64,000 nt of DNA from Persephonella sp. (lineage in GTDB: Bacteria > Aquificota > Aquificia > Aquificales > Hydrogenothermaceae), in assembly GCF_027023985.1 (NCBI RefSeq), contig NZ_JALVTW010000033.1, positions 145,351-209,350 of the forward strand. Direction: 5' to 3'. The translations under genes were made by a program, and so were the position numbers. The notes beneath the pieces are model-generated. The model saw nothing but the letters and a program-made list of their open reading frames with translations. It searched no databases and was not told the DNA's origin. Of the stretch, positions 1 to 8,929 are shown one piece after another (positions within the stretch are counted from its first letter, which is position 1; the number at the start of each line of letters is the position of its first letter).

Positions 1-287
1 AAGTATGTGTTATATTGTTCGGTTCTTCTGCTTTAGATAAAGGCTCCAGATATTCTGATATTGATATTGGACTTTTTTATACTGAAGAAATAGAAGATGA
101 GATTTTTTTAAATCTGAAAGAAAATCTAAATTACTGGGTTGATACAGCACGGATTATAGATTTAGTTGATTTCCAGAGAGTTAATTTAGATTTTTTAGAG
201 TTTGCCCTTAAAGGAGCTATTATATGGCATGCGGGGAAAGAGTTCTTAGAAAACTTACTCAATCAGAAAAGGCTTTTGAAAAGTTGA
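1..287 (+). CDS. MNT-family nucleotidyltransferase (MntA-like antitoxin), 5' end outside window
   Basis: The reading frame is open from the first bases of the window, so the true start lies upstream. The visible part begins with the polymerase-beta-fold signature GS-x10-DxD: GS, ten residues, then DID, encoded at about positions 21-65. This is the metal- and nucleotide-binding site of minimal nucleotidyltransferases. The downstream gene overlaps it by 64 bases and encodes a HEPN protein, the usual partner. In characterised pairs (Shewanella MntA/HepT) the MNT protein AMPylates a tyrosine of the HEPN toxin and neutralises it. The role is inferred from motif plus neighbour; there is no direct evidence of activity. 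Confidence 0.8.
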   Translation, partial: VCVILFGSSALDKGSRYSDIDIGLFYTEEIEDEIFLNLKENLNYWVDTARIIDLVDFQRVNLDFLEFALKGAIIWHAGKEFLENLLNQKRLLKS

Positions 288-649
288 AAGAAATAGAATC
301 TTTAGCAGACGAATTAGAAAAGGAAATTTTATATGAAGTTTCTGCAAAAAGATTTGAGTATACATTTGAAAGTTTATGGAAAACTATAAAAGTTTTTTTA
401 GAAGAAGAAAAAGGAATTGGGTGTAATTCTCCAATGGATTGTTTTAAACAATTTTATAAAACCATGAATTTAGATGAACAATATGAAGATAAAATTCCTA
501 AAACAGTAAGATTTAGAAATGAGATTGTGCATATTTATGATTATGAAACAGCTGAGTTTATATACCACAACCTTGAAGATATAGTGGTTCCTTTATTTGG
601 GGAAATAATTGATAAAATAAGAAACTATTGTCAAAATAAAGGAGGATAA
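224..649 (+). CDS. HEPN-domain protein (HepT/HI0074-like toxin)
   Basis: This 141-residue, mostly helical protein carries the HEPN RNase signature R-x4-H followed by x-Y: R98, H103 and Y105 in RNEIVHIY. In HepT toxins R and H form the RNase site and Y is the residue AMPylated by MntA. The ATG at 224 has an AAGGAG ribosome site at 211-216, seven bases upstream, which lies inside the preceding MNT gene, so the two are translationally coupled. The family is also called nucleotidyltransferase substrate-binding protein (HI0074). Toxin function is inferred from the motif and pairing. Confidence 0.85.
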   Translation: MACGERVLRKLTQSEKAFEKLKEIESLADELEKEILYEVSAKRFEYTFESLWKTIKVFLEEEKGIGCNSPMDCFKQFYKTMNLDEQYEDKIPKTVRFRNEIVHIYDYETAEFIYHNLEDIVVPLFGEIIDKIRNYCQNKGG

Positions 650-651
650 AT

Positions 652-876
652 ATGACAAGGGAAGAAGCTATCAAAATCTTACTTGAAACTGATGAAGAGT
701 TTAGAAAATGGCATGAAGAAAGAGAGGAATTAAAATGGAAAATTCATAAATTAGAAAAACATTATCCCCCTGACCCTGAACTTGAAGCAGAAGAAGAAAG
801 ACTTAAAAGAAGAAAACTTTATTTAAAAGACCTTATGGAACAAAGGATAAAAGAATTTTTAGAAAAAAATCAGTAG
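652..876 (+). CDS. DUF465/YdcH-like small helical protein
   Basis: A 74-residue, highly charged protein predicted to form a helical hairpin. Its centre (WHEEREELKWKIHKLEKHYP, then an acidic and basic helix ending LKDLMEQRI) matches the pattern of DUF465/YdcH proteins: a His-Glu-x-Leu-xx-x-Ile helix, a Pro turn, then K-x-x-K-L-x-L-K-D. No enzymatic motif is visible and the family's function is unknown. The ATG follows GGAGG by six bases and starts two bases after the HEPN stop. The ilvD start lies nine bases downstream, so the gene may be transcribed with both neighbours. Confidence 0.65.
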   Translation: MTREEAIKILLETDEEFRKWHEEREELKWKIHKLEKHYPPDPELEAEEERLKRRKLYLKDLMEQRIKEFLEKNQ

Positions 877-885
877 AGGTAAAAA

Positions 886-2559
886 ATGAGAAGTGATATT
901 GTTAAAAAAGGCTTTGAAAGAGCGCCACACAGAAGTTTATTAAGAGCCTGTGGCCTTACAGAAGAAGACTTTAACAAGCCTTTTATCGGGGTCGCAAACT
1001 CCTATATAGATATTATTCCCGGACATGTTCATCTAAGGGAATTTGCACAGATTGTTAAAGATGCAATAAGAGAAGCCGGTGGTGTCCCATTTGAATTTAA
1101 TGTGATTGGTGTTGACGATGGTATTGCAATGGGACACTCAGGAATGCATTATTCCTTGCCAAGTAGAGAAATCATAGCTGACGCAATAGAAACTGTTGTA
1201 GAAGCACATAAACTTGATGCACTGGTATGTATACCAAACTGTGATAAGATTGTCCCTGGTATGATGATGGCTGCTGCCAGATTAAACATTCCGGTAATAT
1301 TTGTTAGCGGTGGTCCTATGGCAGCAGGTCATTTGCCGGATGGTAGGCCAATAGACCTTGCAACTGCCTTTGAAGCTGTCGGTGCCGTAGCTCAGGGACA
1401 GATGACAGAAGCAGAACTTAAAGTTATAGAAGAAAATGCCTGTCCTTCATGTGGTTCCTGCTCCGGTATGTTTACGGCAAACTCTATGAATTGCCTGGCA
1501 GAAGCTCTTGGAGTAGCACTTCCAGGGAACGGTTCAATCCTTGCAATTGACCCGAGAAGACAAGAACTTGCCAGACAGGCAGGAAGACAGATTATTGAAC
1601 TTGTTAAAGCAGACCTTAAGTTCAGGGATATAGTAAATGAACAAACAATAGAAAATGCTTTTACCCTTGATATAGCAATGGGCGGTTCTTCAAACACAGT
1701 CCTACACCTTCTTGCGATAGCTTATGAAGCAGGAATTGAGTTCCCACTGGAAAAAATAGATGAAATATCAAGAAGAACGCCAACACTATGTAAACTTGCA
1801 CCTGCAAGCCAGTATCATATGGAGGATTTAGACAGAGCAGGTGGTATATCGGCGATTTTAAAAGAATTATCCAAAAAAGGATTATTACATCTTGACAGAC
1901 CTACCGTAAGTTTAAAAACACTTGGAGAAGTTATTGAAGATGCTGAAATAAAAGACCCTAATGTAATAAGACCAATAACAAACCCTTACAGTGAAACAGG
2001 TGGTCTTGCAATACTGTTTGGTAATATTGCCCCAGATGGAAGCGTTGTAAAAGCTGCTGCTGTGGACCCATCGATGCAAGTCTTCAAAGGCACAGCAGTA
2101 TGTTTTGACAGTGAAGAAGAAGCTATTTCAGGAATATTTGGTGGAAAAGTCCAAGAAGGCAATGTTGTTGTAATTAGATATGAAGGTCCAAAAGGTAGCC
2201 CAGGAATGAGGGAAATGCTTTCCCCAACCTCAGCAATAATGGGTATGGGGCTTGGAGATAAAGTTTCCCTCATCACAGATGGAAGATTTTCAGGAGCTAC
2301 AAGAGGAGCTTGTATAGGACATATTTCTCCTGAAGCTGCAGCAGGAGGACCGATAGGGATAATTCAGGATGGAGATGAAATTTTAATTGATATACCAAAC
2401 AGAAAACTGGAGTTGTTAATTTCCGAAGAAGAGTTTGAAAAAAGGATGAAAGAATTTAAACCAAAACAAAAAGAAATCAAAAGCAGATGGCTCAGAAGAT
2501 ATGCAAAACATGTGGCATCTGCCAATAAAGGTGCAATATTAGAGGATGAATGTTTTTGA
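886..2559 (+). CDS. ilvD: Dihydroxy-acid dehydratase
   Basis: Catalyses dehydration of 2,3-dihydroxy-isovalerate and 2,3-dihydroxy-3-methylvalerate to the 2-oxo acids, the third common step of valine and isoleucine synthesis, in the cytoplasm. At 557 residues it is slightly shorter than E. coli IlvD. Visible signatures are [10 protein letters not shown] (C119, D120, K121) and CPSCGSCSG (C186, C189, C192), which contribute iron-sulfur and Mg ligands, and the C-terminal substrate loop SDGRFSG-like segment ([11 protein letters not shown]). The ATG has an AGAGG site. The metK start follows ten bases after the stop, suggesting co-transcription. Confidence 0.97.
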   Translation: MRSDIVKKGFERAPHRSLLRACGLTEEDFNKPFIGVANSYIDIIPGHVHLREFAQIVKDAIREAGGVPFEFNVIGVDDGIAMGHSGMHYSLPSREIIADAIETVVEAHKLDALVCIPNCDKIVPGMMMAAARLNIPVIFVSGGPMAAGHLPDGRPIDLATAFEAVGAVAQGQMTEAELKVIEENACPSCGSCSGMFTANSMNCLAEALGVALPGNGSILAIDPRRQELARQAGRQIIELVKADLKFRDIVNEQTIENAFTLDIAMGGSSNTVLHLLAIAYEAGIEFPLEKIDEISRRTPTLCKLAPASQYHMEDLDRAGGISAILKELSKKGLLHLDRPTVSLKTLGEVIEDAEIKDPNVIRPITNPYSETGGLAILFGNIAPDGSVVKAAAVDPSMQVFKGTAVCFDSEEEAISGIFGGKVQEGNVVVIRYEGPKGSPGMREMLSPTSAIMGMGLGDKVSLITDGRFSGATRGACIGHISPEAAAGGPIGIIQDGDEILIDIPNRKLELLISEEEFEKRMKEFKPKQKEIKSRWLRRYAKHVASANKGAILEDECF

Positions 2560-2568
2560 GGCTAAAAA

Positions 2569-3699
2569 ATGAAGGTTATTAAAAGTGCGGAATCTGTCTG
2601 TCAGGGACATCCTGATAAGACAGCAGATATTATATCAGATGCAATATTGGACGAGCTCTTAATTAAAGACCCTTATACAAGGGCTTCTATTGAGGTTCTT
2701 ATAACAACAGGACTCGTTCATGTGTCCGGAGAGTTATCAACAGATGCTTATGTTGATATTCCTAATATTGCACGGGCTGCACTTATAGAAATAGGTTATA
2801 CCAAGCCAGAATATGGTTTTGACGGTTATACAGCCGGAGTTATCTCAACAATAAGTGACCAAAGTCCAGAAATAGCTCTTGGTGTTCCATCAGAAGGAGC
2901 AGGTGATACCTGCATAGTAGTAGGATACGCAACGGCAGAGACAGAAAACTATATGCCACTTGCCTGCAATATTGCAAATAGTATTACAAAAACCATAGAT
3001 GAGCTTAGGAAAGACGATATAGTTCCATTTTTTAGACCTGATGGTAAAGCAGTAGTTGTAGTTGAATATGAAAATGGAAAACCTATCCGGATAGATTCAA
3101 TAACTGTCCTTGTTCAGCATGAGCCCTATGTTTCAGAGTTAGAAATAAGAGAAGCCATAGAAGAAAAAGTATTAAAACAGGTTATTCCTCAACAATACAT
3201 AGATGATAAAACAAAAATTGTGATTAACCCCCTTGGTAGATTTATTATTGGGGGCCCTATGGCAGATACAGGATTAACAGGCAGAAAAATCATAGCGGAT
3301 GCTTACGGAACAGCAGCAGCCTCAGGTGGTAGTGCATTTTCCGGCAAAGATCCCACAAAAATTGACCGTTCAGCATCATATATGGCAAGAAGTATTGCAA
3401 AACATATAGTTGCTTCAGGTATTGCCAATGAATGTAATGTGGAAATGGTTTATGTGATAGGGGGAGATTATCCTGTTTCTTTTAATATAAAAACAGATAC
3501 AAACTTAGATACTGAAAAGCTGAACCGAAAGATAAAAGAACTTTTTGATCTTTCTCCGGCAGGAATCATAGAAAAACTTGATTTAAGGAAGCCTATTTAT
3601 AAGACAACCGCATCTTACGGACATTTTGGAAGGAAAGGGGATGAATTTACATGGGAAATATTAGACAAAAAAATAATGGAGGAATTACGTAATGTCTGA
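2569..3699 (+). CDS. metK: S-adenosylmethionine synthetase
   Basis: Makes S-adenosylmethionine from methionine and ATP, supplying methylation, radical-SAM enzymes and, after decarboxylation, the aminopropyl donors used by SpeE and BpsA encoded elsewhere in this window. The 376-residue bacterial-type enzyme shows GHPDK at residues 13-17 (ATP site) and the phosphate-binding loop GGSAFSGKDPTKIDRSA in the C-terminal half. Only nine bases separate it from ilvD, so there is no room for a SAM riboswitch. The last eight bases overlap the next gene. Confidence 0.97.
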   Translation: MKVIKSAESVCQGHPDKTADIISDAILDELLIKDPYTRASIEVLITTGLVHVSGELSTDAYVDIPNIARAALIEIGYTKPEYGFDGYTAGVISTISDQSPEIALGVPSEGAGDTCIVVGYATAETENYMPLACNIANSITKTIDELRKDDIVPFFRPDGKAVVVVEYENGKPIRIDSITVLVQHEPYVSELEIREAIEEKVLKQVIPQQYIDDKTKIVINPLGRFIIGGPMADTGLTGRKIIADAYGTAAASGGSAFSGKDPTKIDRSASYMARSIAKHIVASGIANECNVEMVYVIGGDYPVSFNIKTDTNLDTEKLNRKIKELFDLSPAGIIEKLDLRKPIYKTTASYGHFGRKGDEFTWEILDKKIMEELRNV

Positions 3700-4126
3700 C
3701 AATAACCATATTTATGATTTTGATGTATTCAAGGCTCTTGTAGAGCTTGAGATTAGAAGAATTGCCAGATACGGCAAAGATTCAAAATTTTCTATAGCAT
3801 TTTTATATGCACCAGACCTTGCAACTAAATTTCAAAAAAATAAAGATAAGTTAAAAGAAACAGATATAGCCTTTATACTCAGAGATAACATTAGAGCAGT
3901 AGATGTTATCTCCCCTGTAGAAGAAGACTTTGTATTTTTATTTTTTCCGGAAACCGGAAAAGAAGAGGTAGAACAAGCTATTAAAAGAATAAAAAAAGTA
4001 ATCGATGAAAATATAATTCATGGAATAGCCAGCTATCCTGAAGATGGGAAAGATAAAGACTTTTTATTTACACATCTTGTTGAAATTATGAATAAAGAGC
4101 TTATTCCTGTGATTGAATTAAAATAA
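3692..4126 (+). CDS. Degenerate GGDEF-like domain protein
   Basis: A 144-residue single-domain protein that follows the diguanylate cyclase fold pattern: a helix with RRIARYGKDSKFSIAFLY, then LRDNIRAVD, a hydrophobic strand ending FFPET, and GIASYPEDG near the C-terminus. At the place of the GGDEF hairpin it has VEEDF (residues 76-80), with the segment shortened by one residue. The catalytic glycines are gone, so it is unlikely to make cyclic di-GMP. It may be a binding or structural remnant. It overlaps metK by eight bases and meets the convergent lpd-like gene with a nine-base overlap. Confidence 0.65.
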   Translation: MSDNNHIYDFDVFKALVELEIRRIARYGKDSKFSIAFLYAPDLATKFQKNKDKLKETDIAFILRDNIRAVDVISPVEEDFVFLFFPETGKEEVEQAIKRIKKVIDENIIHGIASYPEDGKDKDFLFTHLVEIMNKELIPVIELK

Positions 4127-5497
4127 TTTTCCTATCACAATATCATAAGTGGCATAAAGGAAAATTTCACTGAGGGAGGGATGGAAATATATAAAATCGT
4201 GGATTTCCTCTGCAGTCATTTCGTTCCTTATAGCATAAGCCATAACGTGAATTAGCTCTGAAGCTTCTATTCCAACTATTGTTGCACCAATAACATGCTT
4301 TGTTTTTTTATCAAAAACAAGTCTGACAAAACCATCTGATTCAAGCTCATCAACTGCCTTTTCATTATAAGTAAATGGATAATATCCGGAAATAGCTTCT
4401 ATTCCTTTTTCTTTAGCTTGTTGTTCACTTAATCCCACATGTGCTATCTCATAAGCTGTAAAAATAGACCATGGAACAAGGGAATAATCAACTTCTATCT
4501 TTTTCTCATCAAACATATTCTTTAAGGCAACCCTAGCTTCATAAGAAGCCACATGGGCCAGCATAGGTGAGTTCACAACATCTCCACAGGCATAAATATT
4601 TTCAAAATTTGTCTGTAGATAGGAATTGGTTTTTATAAATCCTCTCTCATCCTTTTCTATTCCAATATTATCTATATCAGATGTATTTGGTTTTCTTCCT
4701 ACAGAAAGTAAAATCTTGTCAACTTTTAGCTGTGAACCATCCGAAAGGTTGACAACTATTTTATCTCCAGAGACTTTATAGTCTTTTACGGAAGTTTCCA
4801 GTTTAAATTCTATTCCAAGTTTTTTGAACTTTCTCTGAAGTAGTCTTGATATATCCGGAGAAATAATATCTGAGGACAAAAGTCTATCTTTAATCTCTAC
4901 TACTGTAACTTTGCTTCCATATTGGGCAGAGATATATGCTAGCTCACAACCGGCAACACCACCACCAACGATTAAAAGATTTTCAGGAAGTTGTTCCATA
5001 TTTTCCAGATAATCTTCGGTTGTAATCACGTATTTTCCATCCGGAACTATACCACCGATAGAAACTGGAATGGAACCGGTAGCTACTAGAATATACTTAC
5101 CTTCTATAGTTTCTGTCTTCCCATCTTCATAGGTTATTTGAACTTGATTTTGACCTACTATTTTACCTGTCCCCTTATAAACAGGAACCTTTTTGGCTTT
5201 TAAAAGCTGTGAAAGAGATTTTCTTAAGAAACCTATAGCCTCATCTTTACCTTTTTTCGCCTGTAAAAAGTCAATTGAATTGGATGACAGATTAATTCCA
5301 TATTTATTGAGTAGAGGAAGTTTTTCTATCTGATGGGCTCCTGCTCGATAGTATTTTGTAGGAATACAGGCTCTGTTAAGACAGTTCCCTCCTATTTTAC
5401 TCTTCTCAACTATTGCAATATTTAGTTTTTTTCTAAGAGCCGTGAGGGTTGCTTCATAACCCCCAGGCCCCATTCCGATGATTATCAGGTCATACAT
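4118..5497 (-). CDS. lpd: Dihydrolipoamide dehydrogenase-like flavoprotein
   Basis: A 459-residue FAD/NAD pyridine nucleotide-disulfide oxidoreductase. It has the N-terminal FAD loop GMGPGGYE, the redox disulfide C39-x4-C44 in GGNCLNRACIPTK, an NAD loop VGGGVAGCELA near residue 178, a second FAD motif around IYACGDVV, and the C-terminal His-Glu dyad HPSLSE (H439, E444). All catalytic elements of lipoamide dehydrogenase are present. The start is seven bases after the pilQ stop, so it may be transcribed with the pilus operon although no functional link is evident. No 2-oxoacid dehydrogenase or glycine-cleavage genes are adjacent, so the partner complex is unknown. Confidence 0.88.
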   Translation of the reverse strand: MYDLIIIGMGPGGYEATLTALRKKLNIAIVEKSKIGGNCLNRACIPTKYYRAGAHQIEKLPLLNKYGINLSSNSIDFLQAKKGKDEAIGFLRKSLSQLLKAKKVPVYKGTGKIVGQNQVQITYEDGKTETIEGKYILVATGSIPVSIGGIVPDGKYVITTEDYLENMEQLPENLLIVGGGVAGCELAYISAQYGSKVTVVEIKDRLLSSDIISPDISRLLQRKFKKLGIEFKLETSVKDYKVSGDKIVVNLSDGSQLKVDKILLSVGRKPNTSDIDNIGIEKDERGFIKTNSYLQTNFENIYACGDVVNSPMLAHVASYEARVALKNMFDEKKIEVDYSLVPWSIFTAYEIAHVGLSEQQAKEKGIEAISGYYPFTYNEKAVDELESDGFVRLVFDKKTKHVIGATIVGIEASELIHVMAYAIRNEMTAEEIHDFIYFHPSLSEIFLYATYDIVIGKLF

Positions 5498-5503
5498 TTT
5501 AAA

Positions 5504-7333
5504 TTACTCATATATTATTTTTGGTGTTATGAATATAAGAAGTTCTTTGTTTTCATAGTTTTTATAGTTATTTTTAAATAACCAACCTAACAGTGGAATT
5601 CTCATTAATCCTGGAACTCCTTTTTCTCCAACTTCTTCTGTTTTCTCAAGAATTCCACCAATAACTATAGTCTGTCCATCTTTGGCAACAACTTTACTTG
5701 TTACACTTTTAGTTTGGATAGGTGGTTGTCCAGCAACAGATTTAGAGAAGTCAGGGATATCTTGTGTTAGATCTATTGTCATAATTATATTTCCGTCTGC
5801 CGTAGTCCTTGGTATAACGTTAAGTTTTAAAACAGCTTCTTTAAATTGAACGTTGGCAACTGCAGCCCCACCTGTAGAACCAAATGTTGTATAAGGCACT
5901 TCAAAACCTTGAGCTATTTCTGCTCCTTCTCCGTCTATTGTTATAATCTTAGGTCTTGATAGTATTTTGGTTTTTCCAATTTGTTCAAGTGCTGATAATC
6001 TCATATCTATGAAATTGTTAACTGTTCCATATAAAAGACCTACAGCAGCACCTGAACCTCCTGTAACACTCGCACCAGGGAAATCAAACGCATATGAAGT
6101 TCCTGACATATAACTTGGTGTAAGACCTGTTCCTCTTGTTGTAAAGTTTCCACTTTGAGCCTGACCTCCCCACTGGATACCAAGGTCTCTTTTAAATGAA
6201 GATTGTATTTGAACAATTCTTGCTTCTATAGCAATCTGATAAGGTCTCTTAAGCAGTATATTTGAGAAATTCTTATAAATTTTATCAACTACAGATGGTA
6301 TATCTGTGATACATATTTTAGGAAGAGAAGTTATTATACTTTTTTCTTTTTCAGCTGCAGTTGAAGTGATAGTTTCTCCAGAAGTTCCACCAACCTGAAG
6401 GCTTTTTTCAACTCCTATAGCTTTTGTTGTTTCTTTTGATTTGAAAATTACAGAACCATATTTTGTTAAATAGTTTTCACTTATTGTTGTCAGAAGCTCA
6501 GCAGGCTCAAGCGCCCTTACATAATAACACTTTGTAACAATATCTATTTTTTGTGCTTTAGCCAATATCTTACTTATTTTTCCAAAATTATTTCTTACTT
6601 CTACTACAGTAAGCTTATGTGTTTTTGGATCATAGGAATATTTTCCATAAGGTGAAAGTTTTTCGATAAGTTCATCTTCTATAGCTTTAAACTCTTCCGG
6701 AGCAACTGTAAGTTCTTTTTTAACAAGCATTGATTCAGCTTTTGCTTTTGCTAAAGCTGCCTCCCTCATTCTTTGTTCTTTTTCTTCTTCTATTTTGGCA
6801 AGTTTATTTGCTTCTTTTTCAAGAGGTTTTAAAAATTCAGCAACGACTTTCTTAATATTTTCAACATTTTCTTTAGAATCTCTTATATAAACTGCGTTAC
6901 TTGCTTTGTAGATTTTGATTTCGGCGGTAGGTGAGGCGTTATCTTTTACTATACTGACAAATGATTCAAATACATCTTTACCAAGATATTTAACAACATC
7001 AGGTGGCACCGTAATAAGCGCATCTTCTGCCACTTTTATTTTATAGATTCCGTTTTCCTTGATATAGGTTAGACCATATTCTTTTAATGCTAATCTAAAT
7101 AGAGTTTCTATTGATACTGGTCTTCTAATAGATAAGTATACAGGCATTGAAGAGTTTTTAGCTGCCTCTCTATCCCAGATAATATTTTTGTTTGAAAGCT
7201 GGGACACAACATCTATAACTGTACTAAGTTTTGCTCCATAAAACTCTGCGGATACTCTTGGTTGTGCTTTTACTCCAACCATCGACACGAAGAACATTGC
7301 CATTATTGCTATTAAAACTACTTTAATTCTCAT
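5504..7333 (-). CDS. pilQ: Type IV pilus secretin PilQ
   Basis: Forms the outer-membrane channel through which type IV pili, or a DNA-uptake pseudopilus, emerge. The 609-residue precursor has a signal peptide ending near VGVKA-Q (residue 23), an N0/STN-like domain at about 28-95 (KLSTVIDVVSQLSNKNI), a charged helical linker near 165-200, and a C-terminal secretin domain. The domain carries the typical end IPLLGWLFKNNYKNYENKEL followed by LLIFITPKI. It is shorter than proteobacterial PilQ, which has extra AMIN domains. It is the last pilus gene of the pilM-to-pilQ row. Confidence 0.92.
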   Translation of the reverse strand: MRIKVVLIAIMAMFFVSMVGVKAQPRVSAEFYGAKLSTVIDVVSQLSNKNIIWDREAAKNSSMPVYLSIRRPVSIETLFRLALKEYGLTYIKENGIYKIKVAEDALITVPPDVVKYLGKDVFESFVSIVKDNASPTAEIKIYKASNAVYIRDSKENVENIKKVVAEFLKPLEKEANKLAKIEEEKEQRMREAALAKAKAESMLVKKELTVAPEEFKAIEDELIEKLSPYGKYSYDPKTHKLTVVEVRNNFGKISKILAKAQKIDIVTKCYYVRALEPAELLTTISENYLTKYGSVIFKSKETTKAIGVEKSLQVGGTSGETITSTAAEKEKSIITSLPKICITDIPSVVDKIYKNFSNILLKRPYQIAIEARIVQIQSSFKRDLGIQWGGQAQSGNFTTRGTGLTPSYMSGTSYAFDFPGASVTGGSGAAVGLLYGTVNNFIDMRLSALEQIGKTKILSRPKIITIDGEGAEIAQGFEVPYTTFGSTGGAAVANVQFKEAVLKLNVIPRTTADGNIIMTIDLTQDIPDFSKSVAGQPPIQTKSVTSKVVAKDGQTIVIGGILEKTEEVGEKGVPGLMRIPLLGWLFKNNYKNYENKELLIFITPKIIYE

Positions 7334-7348
7334 GACCTCACCTCACTC

Positions 7349-7600
7349 CTACCTGATTTGAAAATCTTTGTTTGATATTCCATAGCTACCCTGAAGTATT
7401 TCTTCAGGATTCTTTTTTGTTTTAATCAACTTCGCCCTTCCATCCGGTGTTTCAATCACAATATACTTATTCCCATTTGTATCTTTGATATACCCAACAG
7501 CATTTTCTCCTTCATAAAATGGCTCAGATTCCTGTGCATTTGCTATCCATAATGAACCTATAAGAACAAAAGATACAGATAAAATTTTAATAATATTCAT
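7349..7600 (-). CDS. Small exported protein in PilP position
   Basis: An 83-residue protein with a signal peptide (hydrophobic segment ending ANAQ near residue 23) and a short soluble domain of beta-prone sequence (GENAVGYIKDTNGNKYIVIE). It lies between pilO and pilQ, where pilP sits in other bacteria. PilP is normally about 170 residues and a lipoprotein; this protein is half that size and lacks a lipobox. It may be a minimal PilP linking the inner-membrane PilNO complex to the secretin. This rests on position, not recognisable similarity. Confidence 0.55.
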   Translation of the reverse strand: MNIIKILSVSFVLIGSLWIANAQESEPFYEGENAVGYIKDTNGNKYIVIETPDGRAKLIKTKKNPEEILQGSYGISNKDFQIR

Positions 7601-7613
7601 TTGCTCCTCCCGA

Positions 7614-8276
7614 TTACATAAAATAAGTTGAAACTACAACTTTTATTTTATAAGCGTTAAATTGCTTTCCGGTTGCTTTCTCAATAGAGATATTATCCAG
7701 ACTAAAGAATCTGTTACTTTGCCCAAGTCTTCTTAAAAACATTATTAAACTAGCTATATTCCTACTATTCATATCAAGCTGGACTTTAACTCTGTTTATT
7801 TTTATAAATGATTTATCTTTTTTCTTTGCTTTATCTGTAACTATTTCTACTCTGTCCCTTGATTTGTTATATCTCATATAAACTTCTTCAGGATTTGATA
7901 CTTTAAATTCATTCATTGCCATATCTGAACGCATTGCGGCATCAGATATAAAACGGAGAATTTCCTGAGTTTGTTCTTCTGTTGGGATAACAGATTTTAT
8001 TTCTTGAAGTTGTTTGTTTAAACTGTGTATTTCGGCCTTTACCTGTGCAAGTTTGTCTTCTAATTTTTTTCTAATTTCTGGACGGGCAAATCTTTTTAAT
8101 CTATCTACCTGAATTTGAAGATTATTAACTTCTTCTTTTAATCTTTTTTCTTCAACTTGTTTTGGCTCGATATATAAAACATAAATACCATATAAGACAA
8201 GCACTGTTAAGATTCCAACTAATAAAATTTTTTGCCACTCAGGAAGCTCTTCCCACTGTTCTTTTATAGCATCCAA
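7614..8276 (-). CDS. pilO: Type IV pilus inner-membrane alignment protein PilO
   Basis: A 220-residue bitopic membrane protein: a short cytoplasmic N-terminus, one membrane helix at about residues 17-35, a periplasmic coiled coil at about 40-105 (KRLKEEVNNLQIQVDRLKRF) and a C-terminal ferredoxin-like domain. PilO heterodimerises with PilN to connect cytoplasmic PilM and the motor to the PilP/PilQ complex. It starts two bases after the pilN stop. Assignment rests on architecture and operon position. Confidence 0.85.
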   Translation of the reverse strand: MDAIKEQWEELPEWQKILLVGILTVLVLYGIYVLYIEPKQVEEKRLKEEVNNLQIQVDRLKRFARPEIRKKLEDKLAQVKAEIHSLNKQLQEIKSVIPTEEQTQEILRFISDAAMRSDMAMNEFKVSNPEEVYMRYNKSRDRVEIVTDKAKKKDKSFIKINRVKVQLDMNSRNIASLIMFLRRLGQSNRFFSLDNISIEKATGKQFNAYKIKVVVSTYFM

Positions 8277-8278
8277 AG

Positions 8279-8929
8279 TTATTTCCTCCCAACTTGGTTA
8301 TTTGGAGTATTTTTATTTTCCTGCGTTTTTTCTTCCTTCTTATGTTTTTTCCAGTTATTCAATCTGAAATTAAAAGCATAGTATTGAACACTTTTGTTTT
8401 TAGAAACATGTTTTTTAACTGACCTGAATTTAATTTCTGTATAGTATTGTGAAAGATTATCGTAAAAATTAGATATATATTTTGGATTAAATGAGAATCC
8501 GTTTAAATTTCCATTGGAGCGGCCAATTTCCATTTTCTTAAGCCATACACCATCTGGAAGGCTAAGTGCTATTGCTTTAATCATAGGAATAAAATCTGTT
8601 TTTGAGGATGCAAGTTTGTTAAATACAGCAATTTTCAGTTTTGTTGTTTCTTTTAGCCTTTCAGCTTCAACAACAGCTTTTTTGAGCCTGTTTATCTGTC
8701 TTTCAACATCTTTATATTTAGCTCTTTCTTGTATAAAAGCTTGTTTCTTATCTGTAAGATTGGATATATGGCTATTTAAATACACTATATAAACAATTTC
8801 TGCAGCCACTAAAAGTGCCGGAATTCCTATATAAAGAAGGCCTTTATTCGCTTTAACTGAAGGAGCAGATATACCTTTCTTTGCTACTTTAGGCTTTCTT
8901 TTTTCCGGGTTTAAATTAACTTTAATCAT
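8279..8929 (-). CDS. pilN: Type IV pilus assembly protein PilN
   Basis: A 216-residue bitopic membrane protein. The N-terminus MIKVNLNP matches the conserved INLNP-type motif that docks into PilM. A membrane helix follows at about residues 30-50, then a periplasmic coiled coil and a small alpha/beta domain. The start chosen is ATG at 8929, eight bases after AGGAG; a TTG six bases upstream is only two bases from that site. The C-terminus is strongly basic and polar (KKHKKEEKTQENK). The start codon lies inside the end of pilM. Confidence 0.87.
   Translation of the reverse strand: MIKVNLNPEKRKPKVAKKGISAPSVKANKGLLYIGIPALLVAAEIVYIVYLNSHISNLTDKKQAFIQERAKYKDVERQINRLKKAVVEAERLKETTKLKIAVFNKLASSKTDFIPMIKAIALSLPDGVWLKKMEIGRSNGNLNGFSFNPKYISNFYDNLSQYYTEIKFRSVKKHVSKNKSVQYYAFNFRLNNWKKHKKEEKTQENKNTPNNQVGRK

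Noticed and set aside
2560..2568. Possible SAM riboswitch ahead of metK
   Set aside because: Only nine bases separate ilvD and metK, so no aptamer fits.
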